Shown here piece by piece: positions 41,313 through 49,797 of a stretch of 64,000 nucleotides of DNA. Numbering within the stretch: position 1 is the first letter of the stretch; each line of letters starts with the position of its first letter. The notes below the pieces were generated by a model, which was not told the origin of the DNA, did not search any database, and saw only the letters and a list, made by a program, of their open reading frames with translations. A program made the position numbers and the translations under genes. The DNA is taken from contig NZ_VFPO01000001.1 of assembly GCF_006716765.1 (NCBI RefSeq), positions 186,001-250,000 of the forward strand, given 5' to 3'. Origin of the DNA: Actinomadura hallensis. GTDB taxonomy: Bacteria > Actinomycetota > Actinomycetes > Streptosporangiales > Streptosporangiaceae.

Positions 41313-42790
41313 GGCGACTCCAGGACCTCGTTGAGCGGCGCGATGACCGCGTCCGCTCCGGCGAACAGGGCCACGCACGCCACGGCGGTGAGGACGAGCG
41401 GCAGCACCAGCGTCCAGTGCGCCTCGCGGTGGGCGCCCGGCTCGGCGGGCGGACGGAAGAACGCCCTCACCGGGATCGGCATGAGGTAGGCCAGCGACAG
41501 CAGCGTCCCCGCCAGCAGCACCGCGAGCATCACGGTCTGCCCGGCGTCGGCGGCGCCGAGCAGCAGCAGCCACTTGCTCCAGGTGCCGCCCAGCGGCGGC
41601 AGCCCGATGACGGAGACCGAGGCGACGAGGAACGCCCCGAACGTCCAGGGCATGGCGCGGCCGAGCCCGTCGAGCCGGCTGACCCGGGTCAGGTTCGCCG
41701 CGGTGTAGATCGCGCCCGCGCAGAAGAACAGGGTGATCTTCGCGGCGGCGTGGTTGACGATGTGCAGCGCGCCCCCGGCGGCGGCGATGTCGTTCGCGAG
41801 GGCGGCCGCGAGGACGATGTAGGCGAGCTGGCTCACCGTCGAGTACGCGAGCCGTTCCTTGAGGTCGTCGCGGGTGGCGGCGACGAGGCCGGCGCCGAGC
41901 AGCGTGACGGCGGCGACCCACGTCATCGGTTCGGCGGCGCCGGTGAGGTCGAGGGTGCCGAGGCCGAAGACGTAGATCGCGACCTTGAGCACGGTGAAGA
42001 CGCCCGCCTTCACGACGGCCACGGCGTGCAGCAGCGCCGACACCGGTGTCGGCGCCACCATGGCCCCGGGCAGCCAGCGGTGGAAGGGGAACAGCCCGGC
42101 CTTGCCGATGCCGAACAGGTACAGCGCGAACAGCACGGTCAGGGTGGCCGTCCCCGCCTTGCCGCCGAGGATGCCGCCGGGCGCGAAGTCGGTGGTCCCG
42201 GCGAGGACGGCCGTCCAGACCAGCGCGGGGAACAGCAGCCCGATCGAGGTGGTCAGCAGCAGCGCGAGGTACACGCGCCCGGCGCGCTTCGCCTTCTCGT
42301 CGCCCGCGTGGGCGACCAGCGGCCAGGTGGCGAGGGTCAGGACCTCGTAGCCGATGAACAGCGTCACGAGGTTGCCGGAGAACGCGATCCACAGCGCCGC
42401 CGTGATGGACAGTGCGAAGAAGGCGTAGAAGCGGGTCTGGTGGCGTTCCCGGTTGCCGCGCATGTAGCCGATCGCGTACAGCGTCGTCACCGGCCACAGC
42501 ACGCCGGCGACGGTCGCGAACAGCAGGCCGAGCGGTTCGAGCGCGAACACGAGCGCGATGCCCGGCAGCCAGTCCCACAGCCGGAAGGTCGGTCCGTCGC
42601 TCGCGGCCGGCCACAGCGAGAGGACGAGCGCGGCGGTCGCGACGCCCGCGACCAGCGACGCGGCCTCCCGCAGGTCGGGGCGCCGCCGGAACGCGAGCAC
42701 CGCGAGACCGCCCAGCAGCGGCACCGCGACGGTGACCGGCAGGACCAGCGCGTTGTCGGGGGACAGCCAGCCCACGGCCTGGACGCTCAT
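41309..42790 (-). CDS. Mrp-type antiporter proton-channel subunit (NuoL/M/N family), second copy
   Basis: A 493-residue polytopic subunit. LVTLFIGYEVLTLATWPLVA has the TM5 Glu, GIGKAGLFPFHRWLPGAMVA the TM7 Lys and P-F-H-x-W-L-P motif, and AVAVVKAGVFTVLK the TM8 Lys. HIVNHAAAKITLFFCAG provides the later His/Lys pair. ATG 42790 overlaps the first-copy stop. Three such channel proteins in one operon imply three proton or cation half-channels. Confidence 0.9.
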   Translation of the reverse strand: MSVQAVGWLSPDNALVLPVTVAVPLLGGLAVLAFRRRPDLREAASLVAGVATAALVLSLWPAASDGPTFRLWDWLPGIALVFALEPLGLLFATVAGVLWPVTTLYAIGYMRGNRERHQTRFYAFFALSITAALWIAFSGNLVTLFIGYEVLTLATWPLVAHAGDEKAKRAGRVYLALLLTTSIGLLFPALVWTAVLAGTTDFAPGGILGGKAGTATLTVLFALYLFGIGKAGLFPFHRWLPGAMVAPTPVSALLHAVAVVKAGVFTVLKVAIYVFGLGTLDLTGAAEPMTWVAAVTLLGAGLVAATRDDLKERLAYSTVSQLAYIVLAAALANDIAAAGGALHIVNHAAAKITLFFCAGAIYTAANLTRVSRLDGLGRAMPWTFGAFLVASVSVIGLPPLGGTWSKWLLLLGAADAGQTVMLAVLLAGTLLSLAYLMPIPVRAFFRPPAEPGAHREAHWTLVLPLVLTAVACVALFAGADAVIAPLNEVLESP

Positions 42791-44376
42791 CCGCCGGCCC
42801 CCACCAGCACGGCCGCCGCCCCCTCGGCGAGGCTCATCGGCCACTCGGGCGCGAGCCCGAACACCAGCGACAGCAGGACGAGCGCCCAGGTCGCGGCCGC
42901 CATGGCCGGCGGAGTCCGCTCGGCCGTCACCGGCCGGGCCGGCGCGCGCCTCGCCGTCGCGGTACCGGCCGCGGCGGTTCCGCCGGTCGCGGGTTCGGCG
43001 GGCTCGGTGGTCGCGGGCTCGGTGGTCGCGGGTTCGGTGGTCGCGGGTTCGGCGGGACGGCGGAACCAGCCCGCCTCGATGACGCGCCCCACGTAGACCA
43101 GCGACAGCAGCGAGCTGACCAGCAGCACCGCCAGGACCGCCCACTGCCCGTCCGCGATGAGCGCCTCCGCGAGCACCCACTTGCTGATGAACCCGGCCGT
43201 GGGCGGCACGCCGACCAGCGCGAACCCCGCCAGGACGATCGCGGCGAACGTCCACGGCATCGTCCGGCCGATCCCCGCCATCGCCCGGAGCCGCGTCGAG
43301 CCGACCCGCAGCATCACCGCGCCCGCCGCCGCGAACAGCGCGCCCTTGATGATCGCGTGGTTGACGACGTGCAGGTACGCGGCCGTGACGCCGTCCGCGG
43401 TGGCGAGGCTGAGACCGGCCGCGATGTACCCGACCTGCGCGATGCTCGACCACGCGAGCAGGTACTTGAAGTCGGACTGGAAGCAGGCGACGGCGGACGC
43501 GACGAGCATCGCGACGCAGGCCAGCACCAGCCCCACCTCGGTGATCGGCATCCGGCCGAAGACCAGCGCCGCCCCGAAGACGCCGAACGCGAGGCGCAGC
43601 AGCAGGTAGATCGCGACCTTGGTGTTGGTCGCCGCCAGGAACAGCGACACCGCCGACGGCGACTCGGCGTAGGCGCCGGGCAGCCAGCCGTGCAGCGGGA
43701 ACAGCGCCATCTTGATGGCGAGCCCGACGACCACGAAGATCACGGCGGCGGTCAGGGCGCGGTTGCCGTAGACGTCGGGGAGCCGCTGCGCGAGGTCGGC
43801 CATGTTGAGCGTGCCGGTCACGGCGTAGGCGAGGCCGATGCCGATGAGGACGAACGTCGCGCCGATCGTCCCCACGATGAGGTACTGGAACGCGGCGAGC
43901 AGGGCGCGCCTGCGCCGCCCCATCGCGACCAGCGCGTACGAGGACAGCGACGTGATCTCCAGGAAGACGAAGGCGTTGAACGCGTCGCCGGTGGCCGCGA
44001 TGCCGAGCAGCCCGGTCAGGTTCAGGCAGAGGCAGGCGTAGAACAGCGGGATCCGGGACGCCTCGATCTCCGCCGCGATGCTCGCCCGGCCGTACACGGC
44101 GGCCGCGACCCCGATCGCCGCGACCAGCATCAGCACCGGGACGTTGGCCTTGTCGATGACGTACTCGATGCCGACCGGCGCGTCCCAGCCGCCCATCGCG
44201 TAGCGGAACACCTCGCCGTCCGCGACGTGCCAGGCGAGCACGGACGAGCAGGCCAGGGCCGCGACGGCCGCGGTCAGGAACAGCAGCCAGGCGACCGTGC
44301 GGGAGCGCAGCAGCACGCATAGCGGAGCGCACAGCAGCGGGACCACGACCTGAAGCGCGGGGAGCTGGGCGGTCAT
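42787..44376 (-). CDS. mrpD: Mrp-type antiporter proton-channel subunit (MrpD/NuoN-like), first copy
   Basis: A 529-residue polytopic subunit. FNAFVFLEITSLSSYALVAM holds the TM5 Glu, VGLAIKMALFPLHGWLPGAY the TM7 Lys with the canonical FPLHGWLP, and TNTKVAIYLLLRLAF the TM8 Lys. HVVNHAIIKGALFAAAG is the later pair. A cytosolic linker near residues 448-475 contains tandem TTEPA units encoded by a 15-bp repeat around 43000-43045. The last helix follows. ATG 44376 overlaps the mrpC stop. Confidence 0.92.
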   Translation of the reverse strand: MTAQLPALQVVVPLLCAPLCVLLRSRTVAWLLFLTAAVAALACSSVLAWHVADGEVFRYAMGGWDAPVGIEYVIDKANVPVLMLVAAIGVAAAVYGRASIAAEIEASRIPLFYACLCLNLTGLLGIAATGDAFNAFVFLEITSLSSYALVAMGRRRRALLAAFQYLIVGTIGATFVLIGIGLAYAVTGTLNMADLAQRLPDVYGNRALTAAVIFVVVGLAIKMALFPLHGWLPGAYAESPSAVSLFLAATNTKVAIYLLLRLAFGVFGAALVFGRMPITEVGLVLACVAMLVASAVACFQSDFKYLLAWSSIAQVGYIAAGLSLATADGVTAAYLHVVNHAIIKGALFAAAGAVMLRVGSTRLRAMAGIGRTMPWTFAAIVLAGFALVGVPPTAGFISKWVLAEALIADGQWAVLAVLLVSSLLSLVYVGRVIEAGWFRRPAEPATTEPATTEPATTEPAEPATGGTAAAGTATARRAPARPVTAERTPPAMAAATWALVLLSLVFGLAPEWPMSLAEGAAAVLVGAGG

Positions 44377-44765
44377 GAGGCCACCCCGCCGTCCCGCCCG
44401 GCGGCCTCGTTCTGATCCGCGGCCCGGTCCTGTGCGGCGGCCTCGTCCTCCTCGATCGTGCCGTACGCCTCGTAGATCCGGATCGCGAGCGCGAGCCCCA
44501 GCGACGTGGTCGCGATGCCGACGACGATCGCGGTGAGGATCAGCACGTGCGGCAGCGGGTGGGAGTAGGTCGAGACGCCCTCCTCGACGATCGGCGCGCG
44601 GCCGCCCTCGACCTTGCCGAGCGCGATGTAGAACATGAACACGCCGATCTGGAACAGGTTCAGCCCGATCAGCTTCTTCACCAGGTTCCCGTGGCTGATC
44701 ACCGTGTACAGGCCGATGACCATCAGGACGAACACGCACCAGTAGACGTAGTGGACACCGCTCAT
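44373..44765 (-). CDS. mrpC: Na+/H+ antiporter subunit MrpC (NuoK-like)
   Basis: A 130-residue protein with three helices. HGNLVKKLIGLNLFQIGVFM is the NuoK/MrpC signature and PLPHVLILTAIVVGIATTSL the third helix, followed by an acidic tail. NuoK-like subunits carry conserved Glu and contribute to ion translocation. It overlaps its neighbours by 4 bases at both ends. Confidence 0.93.
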   Translation of the reverse strand: MSGVHYVYWCVFVLMVIGLYTVISHGNLVKKLIGLNLFQIGVFMFYIALGKVEGGRAPIVEEGVSTYSHPLPHVLILTAIVVGIATTSLGLALAIRIYEAYGTIEEDEAAAQDRAADQNEAAGRDGGVAS

Positions 44766-45820
44766 CGGCGCGCTCCGCGTCCGGCGAAGCTGTAGTACAC
44801 GGCGATCAGGACGGCCGCCACGGTGATCCCCACGCCCGTCTCGATGATGAGGATGCCGTAGTGCTGGCCCTGCTCCGGGCTCCCGGGGACGAGCGTGTCG
44901 TAGTCGAGGAACGAACCGCCCAGGGCGAGGTTGGCGAAGCCGAGACCGGCGTAGAGCAGCACGCCGACCGGCACCAGTCCCAGCATCACCGGCCAGGGCA
45001 GGACGCGTTCCACCTCCCTGATGCCGAACACCAGGCTGTAGAGGACGAACCCCGCCGCGAAGATCACCCCGGCCTGGAACCCGCCGCCCGGCCCGTAGTC
45101 GCCGTGGAACAGGATGTAGCAGGCGAACAGCAGGATGAACGGCATCAGCACCTTGCTGACGACGCGCAGCACGCGGTACTCGCTCATGACCACGGCCCGC
45201 GCCGTCTCGTGCCTCTTCTCGTCCTGGTCAGGGCCGGTTTCGCCGCGCTCCCCGTCCTCGCGGTCGTCGTGGCGGTCCTCGTCGCGCCGCCGGGTGCGCA
45301 TCATCAGCAGCGGGACGGTGACGCCCGCCGTGAAGATCACGACGAGTTCGCCCAGCGTGTCGTAGCCGCGGTAGCTGGCCAGGACGGCCGCGACCGCGTT
45401 CGGGACGCCGATCTCCTCCTGCGAGTCCTCCAGGTAGACCTCGGTCACCGGATGGGTCTGCACGGGGGTGTCCGGCTCCGCGAACGGCGGGAGGTCCTGC
45501 GCCGCGTACACCAGCGTCGCGCCGAGGAGGACGGCCACCGCGCCGCCCGACCACAGCCTGCGGCGCGGGGTCACCGCCTCGCGCGACCGGGTCAGCCGCA
45601 GCGCGGCGATGAACAGCACCGTGCTGATCCCGGTGCCGACGGCCGCCTCGGTGATGGCGACGTCCAGCGCGTCCAGGGCCACGAAGAGGCTCGCCGACAG
45701 CAGGCCCGCCAGCGCGGTCAGCATTGTCGCCTCGTACAGCGCGCGCAGCCGCGTGATCGCCAGCGCGGTCGCCAGCAGGAGGGCGAACAGGGAGACGTTC
45801 GTCAGCACCAGCAGGGACAT
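44762..45820 (-). CDS. fused Mrp subunit: MrpA C-terminal (DUF4040) domain plus MrpB
   Basis: A 352-residue protein. The first ~90 residues are a DUF4040-type helix bundle (MLTALAGLLSASLFVALDAL, VAITEAAVGTGISTVLFIAA), the part that normally ends MrpA. The middle has a NAVAAVLASYRGYDTLGELV segment, the MrpA/MbhE-like end. The C-terminal ~140 residues are MrpB (SKVLMPFILLFACYILFHGD, GPGGGFQAGVIFAAGFVL). An acidic hydrophilic loop (DRHDDREDGERGETGPDQDE) links them. There is no NuoL-like MrpA N-terminus in front. Stop and start share bases with mrpC and mrpG. Confidence 0.88.
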   Translation of the reverse strand: MSLLVLTNVSLFALLLATALAITRLRALYEATMLTALAGLLSASLFVALDALDVAITEAAVGTGISTVLFIAALRLTRSREAVTPRRRLWSGGAVAVLLGATLVYAAQDLPPFAEPDTPVQTHPVTEVYLEDSQEEIGVPNAVAAVLASYRGYDTLGELVVIFTAGVTVPLLMMRTRRRDEDRHDDREDGERGETGPDQDEKRHETARAVVMSEYRVLRVVSKVLMPFILLFACYILFHGDYGPGGGFQAGVIFAAGFVLYSLVFGIREVERVLPWPVMLGLVPVGVLLYAGLGFANLALGGSFLDYDTLVPGSPEQGQHYGILIIETGVGITVAAVLIAVYYSFAGRGARR

Positions 45821-46176
45821 CAGCCGCGCCCCCCGCCCTCGGCCGGGACGCCGCCCCCGCCCGGGAGGCCCTCACCTGGGAGGCGCTCGCCGTCCCGGCG
45901 GGCCGCCTGGGCGAGCGCGTGCGCCGCGGTCGGGCTCGTCACCAGCATGAACAGCAGGATCAGCACGAGGCGCACCGCGTTCTGCCAGCCGTCCACCTGG
46001 AGCAGCAGCCCCAGGAGCAGCAGGGTTCCGCCGGCGGCGTCGGTGAGGCCGCCCGCGTGGGTGCGGGTGTAGAAGTCCGGGAAGCGCAGCAGGCCGACGC
46101 CCCCGGAGACGGCGAGGACGCAGCCGGCCGACACCAGCACGGCGCTCACCGCGTCGAGGAGCAGGGAGACGCTCAC
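45820..46176 (-). CDS. mrpG: Na+/H+ antiporter subunit MrpG
   Basis: A 118-residue protein with three helices. The family motif GGVGLLRFPDFYTRTHAGGL follows the first helix and LLLLGLLLQVDGWQNAVRLV the second. The Gly-rich tail is longer than usual. Its start overlaps the mrpF stop and its own stop shares a base with the fusion gene. Confidence 0.92.
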   Translation of the reverse strand: MSVSLLLDAVSAVLVSAGCVLAVSGGVGLLRFPDFYTRTHAGGLTDAAGGTLLLLGLLLQVDGWQNAVRLVLILLFMLVTSPTAAHALAQAARRDGERLPGEGLPGGGGVPAEGGGRG

Positions 46177-46457
46177 CGCGGGCTCCCCTCGTCCGACGCG
46201 GGCAGCAGCTCGGCGAGATGCGTCAGCCGCAGCACGGCGATCGTGGACACGAAGTTGACGAGCGCGTAGAGCAGCGCGATGTCGAAGATGTACGGCCGGC
46301 CCGAGATCACCCCGAGCACCGAGATGAGCAGGACGGTCTTCGTCCCGAACACGTTGATCGCCAGGACGCGGTTGTAGAGCCGCGGCCCGAGGAAGGCCCG
46401 GACGAGGGTCAGCGCCATGGCGACGAGGAGACCGGCGACGGCGGCGACCAGCATCAT
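46173..46457 (-). CDS. mrpF: Na+/H+ antiporter subunit MrpF
   Basis: A 94-residue protein with three helices and the family motif FLGPRLYNRVLAINVFGTK. FDIALLYALVNFVSTIAVLR is the third helix. ATG 46457 overlaps the mrpE stop (ATGA), with GGAGAGG just upstream; the adjacent ATG 46454 is also in frame. Much longer readings of this frame upstream are shadows of mrpE. Confidence 0.92.
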   Translation of the reverse strand: MMLVAAVAGLLVAMALTLVRAFLGPRLYNRVLAINVFGTKTVLLISVLGVISGRPYIFDIALLYALVNFVSTIAVLRLTHLAELLPASDEGSPR

Positions 46458-46960
46458 CGCCTCTCCAGGCCCGCGACCCGGCGCGGCATCGCGCTGCCGG
46501 GCAGGTCGGCGAGGTCGTCCTCCACGAGGCTGTGGACCTCGACGTCCCCGCCGCGGAAGGACACCGACAGCGTGCCCGGCGTCAGGGTGATGGAGTTCGC
46601 GTAGACGACCTTCGCGACCTCGGACATCCCGGCGGCGGGCACGGTGCCGAACGCGGGACGGATCCTGCGTCGCGGCGACCACACCAGCCGCAGCACCGAC
46701 AGCGCGGAGAGCATGATCTGCCCGACGAGCCACAGCAGGTACAGCGGCAGGCGCGGGACGATCCGCAGCGGCAGGCTCTCCTTGTCGACGACCTGCATCC
46801 GCCAGACCACCCAGATGACCAGCGCCACGGACAGCGCGCCGAGCGTGAGGTGCAGCCACGTGAGGTGCCCGGACATGACCAGCCAGAACGCCGCGAGCAG
46901 CGGCGCCAGGACCAGCGCCGTTCCGCGGCGCCGCGCGAGCACGGGCTTCCCTGCTGACAT
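46454..46960 (-). CDS. mrpE: Na+/H+ antiporter subunit MrpE
   Basis: A 168-residue protein. Two N-terminal helices (ALVLAPLLAAFWLVMSGHLT, LHLTLGALSVALVIWVVWRM) are followed by LYLLWLVGQIMLSALSVLRL and the soluble MrpE domain with ANSITLTPGTLSVSFRGGDV and VHSLVEDDL. First gene of the operon. ATG 46960 has GGAG 4 bases upstream; an in-frame start at 46993 is less likely. Mrp complexes exchange Na+ (or K+, Li+) for H+ and support alkaline and salt tolerance. Confidence 0.92.
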   Translation of the reverse strand: MSAGKPVLARRRGTALVLAPLLAAFWLVMSGHLTWLHLTLGALSVALVIWVVWRMQVVDKESLPLRIVPRLPLYLLWLVGQIMLSALSVLRLVWSPRRRIRPAFGTVPAAGMSEVAKVVYANSITLTPGTLSVSFRGGDVEVHSLVEDDLADLPGSAMPRRVAGLERR

Positions 46961-47438
46961 CGTTCTCCATGCCGGCCGTCCGCGCGTGGTCACGGGACGG
47001 CCTTCGGGTGGGACGTGGGGACCTGAACCGGCGGTGGGGCGCCGTCCGGGCCGTGCGGATCCGGCCTTCCGGCGCGCGCGTTCATCGGAACGGCGGCGGC
47101 AGCCGCGGCCGGGGAGGGGGAGGCGGCGTCGGTCCGGCGATCAGCAGGAAGATCATTTGGCGCGCTCCGGGATCGTACGGTCAGGGACTTGCCGACCAGA
47201 CTTCCCGGCACACCGGTCCCAAGAGTAACGGCACCGGCCGCGCATCACTAGAGCCGCCCCCGCCGGTTGGACGGGGGAGGCCCGAGGTCAGCGCTGCGCC
47301 GGTCGACGCACGGCGGCCGCGGAACGGACGCGGGAACCTCGACGGAGGCCCGCGGCATCCAGGGGGAAACATCCGGAATAAGCCTGGTATCGCAGGTAAT
47401 GTCACGTTTCGTGGCCGGGGTCCGGGTAGCCCCACGGC
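46961..47438. other. divergent intergenic region with leaderless-type promoter
   Basis: About 480 bases between mrpE and the aldehyde dehydrogenase. A TAGCCC element at 47427-47432 ends 6 bases before the dehydrogenase ATG, the spacing of a leaderless actinobacterial promoter. The Mrp promoter must also lie here but was not identified. Small open frames on both strands lack coding features. Confidence 0.5.
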
Positions 47439-48929
47439 ATGACCGAGACCATGGCCCCGCAGATGAGCGCCCCCGAGCGTTACGGCGGCCTCGACGTGAT
47501 GCCGATCGCCGGAACGTGGCGCGGGGGAAGCGCCGGCCGGATCGGGGCGGACCTGGATCCGTGGAGCGGCGACACCCTCGTGGAGATCCCGCTCGCCGAC
47601 GCCGAGGACGTGAACGAGGCGTACCGCCTGGCCCACGAGGCGCAGCCCGCCTGGGCGGCGCAGCCGCCGGCCGCCCGCGCCGAGGTCCTGCGCGCCGCCG
47701 CGGCGATCTTCGAGGCGCGCCGGAGCGAGATCGTCGACTGGGTCGTCCGCGAGTCCGGCGGGACCGTCGCGAAGGGCGAGCTGGAGTGGGGCCTGGTGCG
47801 GTCGGTCCTGCACGAGGCCGCGTCGATGGCCCACCACGTCGAGGGGCGGATCATGCCGTCGGACGTCCCTGGCAAGGAGAGCCGCGTGTACCGGCGGCCG
47901 GTCGGCGTGGTGGCGGTGATCAGCCCGTGGAACTTCCCGCTGCAGCTGTCGGCCCGCTCCGTCGCCCCGGCGCTCGCGGTCGGCAACGCCGTCGTCCTCA
48001 AGCCGGCGGGCGACACGCCGGTCACCGGCGGGCTGCTCCTGGCGCGGATCTTCGAGGACGCGGGACTGCCGCCCGGCGTCCTCAACGTGCTGATCGGCTC
48101 CGGCGGCGAGATCGGCGACGCCCTCGTGGCGCACCCCCTGGCCCGGATGGTGTCGTTCACGGGCTCCACGGCCGTCGGCGAGGGCATCGTGCGGAAGGCG
48201 GGGATCAAGAAGGTCGCCCTCGAACTGGGCGGCAACGGCCCCCTCGTCGTCCTCGACGACGCCGACCTCGACCGCGCCGTGGACGCCGCGGTGTTCGGCT
48301 CGTTCTTCCACTCCGGCCAGATCTGCATGATCGCCAACCGGGTGATCGTGGACGCGTCCGTGCACGACGAGTTCGTCGAGCGCTTCGTCGACCGGGTCGG
48401 CTCCCTGAAGGTCGGCGACCCGTCCGACGAGGGGACCGACATCGGCCCGGTCATCAACCGGAGCCAGCTCGACGGCATCCAGGACAAGCTCGCACGAGCC
48501 CGCGACGAGGGCGCCGAGCAGCTGCTCGGCGGCGACCCGTCCGGCCCGTCCGGCCTGGCCCTGCCCCCGCACGTCCTGCTGGCCGGCAACGACGCGGCCA
48601 CGGCCCGCGAGGAGGTCTTCGGCCCGGTGATCACCATCATCCGCGCCGCCGGCGAGGACGACGCGCTCCGCATCGCCAACGACACCGAGTACGGCCTGTC
48701 CAGCGCGGTCCTCACCGACGACGCCCAACGCGGCGTGCGCTTCGCCCTGAGCGTCGACGCGGGCATGACCCACGTCAACGACTCCCCGGTGAACGACGAC
48801 GCCAACACGGCCTTCGGCGGCGAGAAAGCCTCCGGCATAGGCCGCTTCGGCGGCCACTGGGCCATCGAAGAATTCACCACCGACCACTGGATAACCATCC
48901 AGGAAACCCAAAGGCCCTTCCCCATCTGA
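47439..48929 (+). CDS. NAD(P)-dependent aldehyde dehydrogenase, benzaldehyde-dehydrogenase-like
   Basis: A 496-residue enzyme oxidising an aldehyde to the acid. VISPWNFPLQLS is the active-site Asn region, VALELGGNGPLVV the catalytic Glu loop and FFHSGQICMIANRV the catalytic Cys (near residue 295). The nucleotide-binding motif FTGSTAVGEGI lies before them. The C-terminal FGGEKASGIGRFGGHWAIEE is typical of benzaldehyde/vanillin-type dehydrogenases. ATG 47439 is probably leaderless. Fragments of both ends of this gene recur at 52887-52955. Confidence 0.92.
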   Translation: MTETMAPQMSAPERYGGLDVMPIAGTWRGGSAGRIGADLDPWSGDTLVEIPLADAEDVNEAYRLAHEAQPAWAAQPPAARAEVLRAAAAIFEARRSEIVDWVVRESGGTVAKGELEWGLVRSVLHEAASMAHHVEGRIMPSDVPGKESRVYRRPVGVVAVISPWNFPLQLSARSVAPALAVGNAVVLKPAGDTPVTGGLLLARIFEDAGLPPGVLNVLIGSGGEIGDALVAHPLARMVSFTGSTAVGEGIVRKAGIKKVALELGGNGPLVVLDDADLDRAVDAAVFGSFFHSGQICMIANRVIVDASVHDEFVERFVDRVGSLKVGDPSDEGTDIGPVINRSQLDGIQDKLARARDEGAEQLLGGDPSGPSGLALPPHVLLAGNDAATAREEVFGPVITIIRAAGEDDALRIANDTEYGLSSAVLTDDAQRGVRFALSVDAGMTHVNDSPVNDDANTAFGGEKASGIGRFGGHWAIEEFTTDHWITIQETQRPFPI

Positions 48930-48986
48930 CTCACCGGAACGCACCTTCGCCGATACTGGAATCTCCTGGCTGGAGGTGCGGGAGCC

Positions 48987-49571
48987 ATGCCCACGGTGAG
49001 ACTGCCTGTGCCGTCCGGTGACGTGTGGGCACGCACGGACTACGAGACTCTGCCCGACGACCTCCCGGTACGGGTGAGCCTCGTCCATGGCAACCTCGTC
49101 CTGAACGCGAGGCGTCGCCCGGTTCACCAGCGCATCGCGCGGCGCTTGGCGACCTGCATCGAAGACGCCGCCCCCGACGCGTGGCAGGTCGACATGGACG
49201 TGGATGTTCTGCTCGACGACGACGAACTCGAGCCGAGCGAGATCGCCCCGGACATCGTCGTGTACTCCGCAGAGCACGACCTCTACGAGCGGCCTATTCC
49301 GGCTGACTTGGTGGCGCTTGTCGTCGAGGTCGTGTCGCCGTCCACCAAGCGCAAGGACCGGCGGATACAGCCGACTTTGTACGCGGAGGCGCAGATCCGG
49401 CACTACTGGCGGGTGGAGACCGACCAGACCGCCCCGGCGTTCGCGATCTACACCTATGAGCTGGACGATGCGACCGGCGAGTACGTGGCGACCGGCGTCC
49501 ACCACGACAGGCTCACCACCACGGTCCCCTTCGACCTCGACGTCGAACTGAAGACCGTGCGCGAACCCTGA
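48987..49571 (+). CDS. Uma2 family (DUF820) endonuclease-fold protein
   Basis: A 194-residue protein with the Uma2 core: ELIHG-like VSLVHGNLVLNARR, HQRIARRLATCI, then EIAPDIVVYSAEHD and LVVEVVSPSTKRKDRRIQ, which hold the PD-(D/E)xK catalytic Asp, Glu and Lys positions, and YAEAQIRHYWRVE. The family is abundant in cyanobacteria and actinomycetes and its physiological substrate is unknown. ATG 48987 has CTGGAGGTGCGGGAG upstream. Confidence 0.9.
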   Translation: MPTVRLPVPSGDVWARTDYETLPDDLPVRVSLVHGNLVLNARRRPVHQRIARRLATCIEDAAPDAWQVDMDVDVLLDDDELEPSEIAPDIVVYSAEHDLYERPIPADLVALVVEVVSPSTKRKDRRIQPTLYAEAQIRHYWRVETDQTAPAFAIYTYELDDATGEYVATGVHHDRLTTTVPFDLDVELKTVREP

Positions 49572-49588
49572 CCCGCCGTCCGCCGGTG

Positions 49589-49710
49589 GATCCCCGAGTT
49601 CCGCGCGCACGAGCGGCACGCGTCGTCGTGGTCGCGGAGGCCGGGGCGGCATCGCGGGTGCGTGGCGTGGAGCGTCGAACCTGCCCGCAGGGGCCGTTCC
49701 GGGCTTTCCG
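49589..49710 (+). pseudogene. decayed fragment of the GNAT acetyltransferase gene
   Basis: Bases 49589-49680 align with 52515-52608 inside the intact GNAT gene, from GATCCCCGAG through GCGGCACGCG to GTGGCGTGGAGCGTCGA, with scattered substitutions and small indels that break the frame. Downstream, GGCCGTTCCGGGCTTTCCG (about 49692-49710) matches the right arm of the GNAT terminator at 52872-52888. This is therefore the remains of an older copy of gene plus terminator. Confidence 0.75.
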
Positions 49711-49797
49711 TATGGCCGATTACGGCGAAAGTATTGTGTCAGTGATTGGTGGCTTGGTTGGATGCCGGGGAGTCATCGTCTAACCGGGGAGCCTCCC

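Noticed and set aside
42961..43050. CRISPR-like repeats around the TTEPA region
   Set aside because: The units are short, contiguous and in frame without spacers; this is a coding microsatellite. No CRISPR array was seen in the window.
41309..44332. single 1007-codon antiporter frame
   Set aside because: The upstream half is the shadow of the first channel subunit; the second starts at ATG 42790, overlapping the stop of the first.
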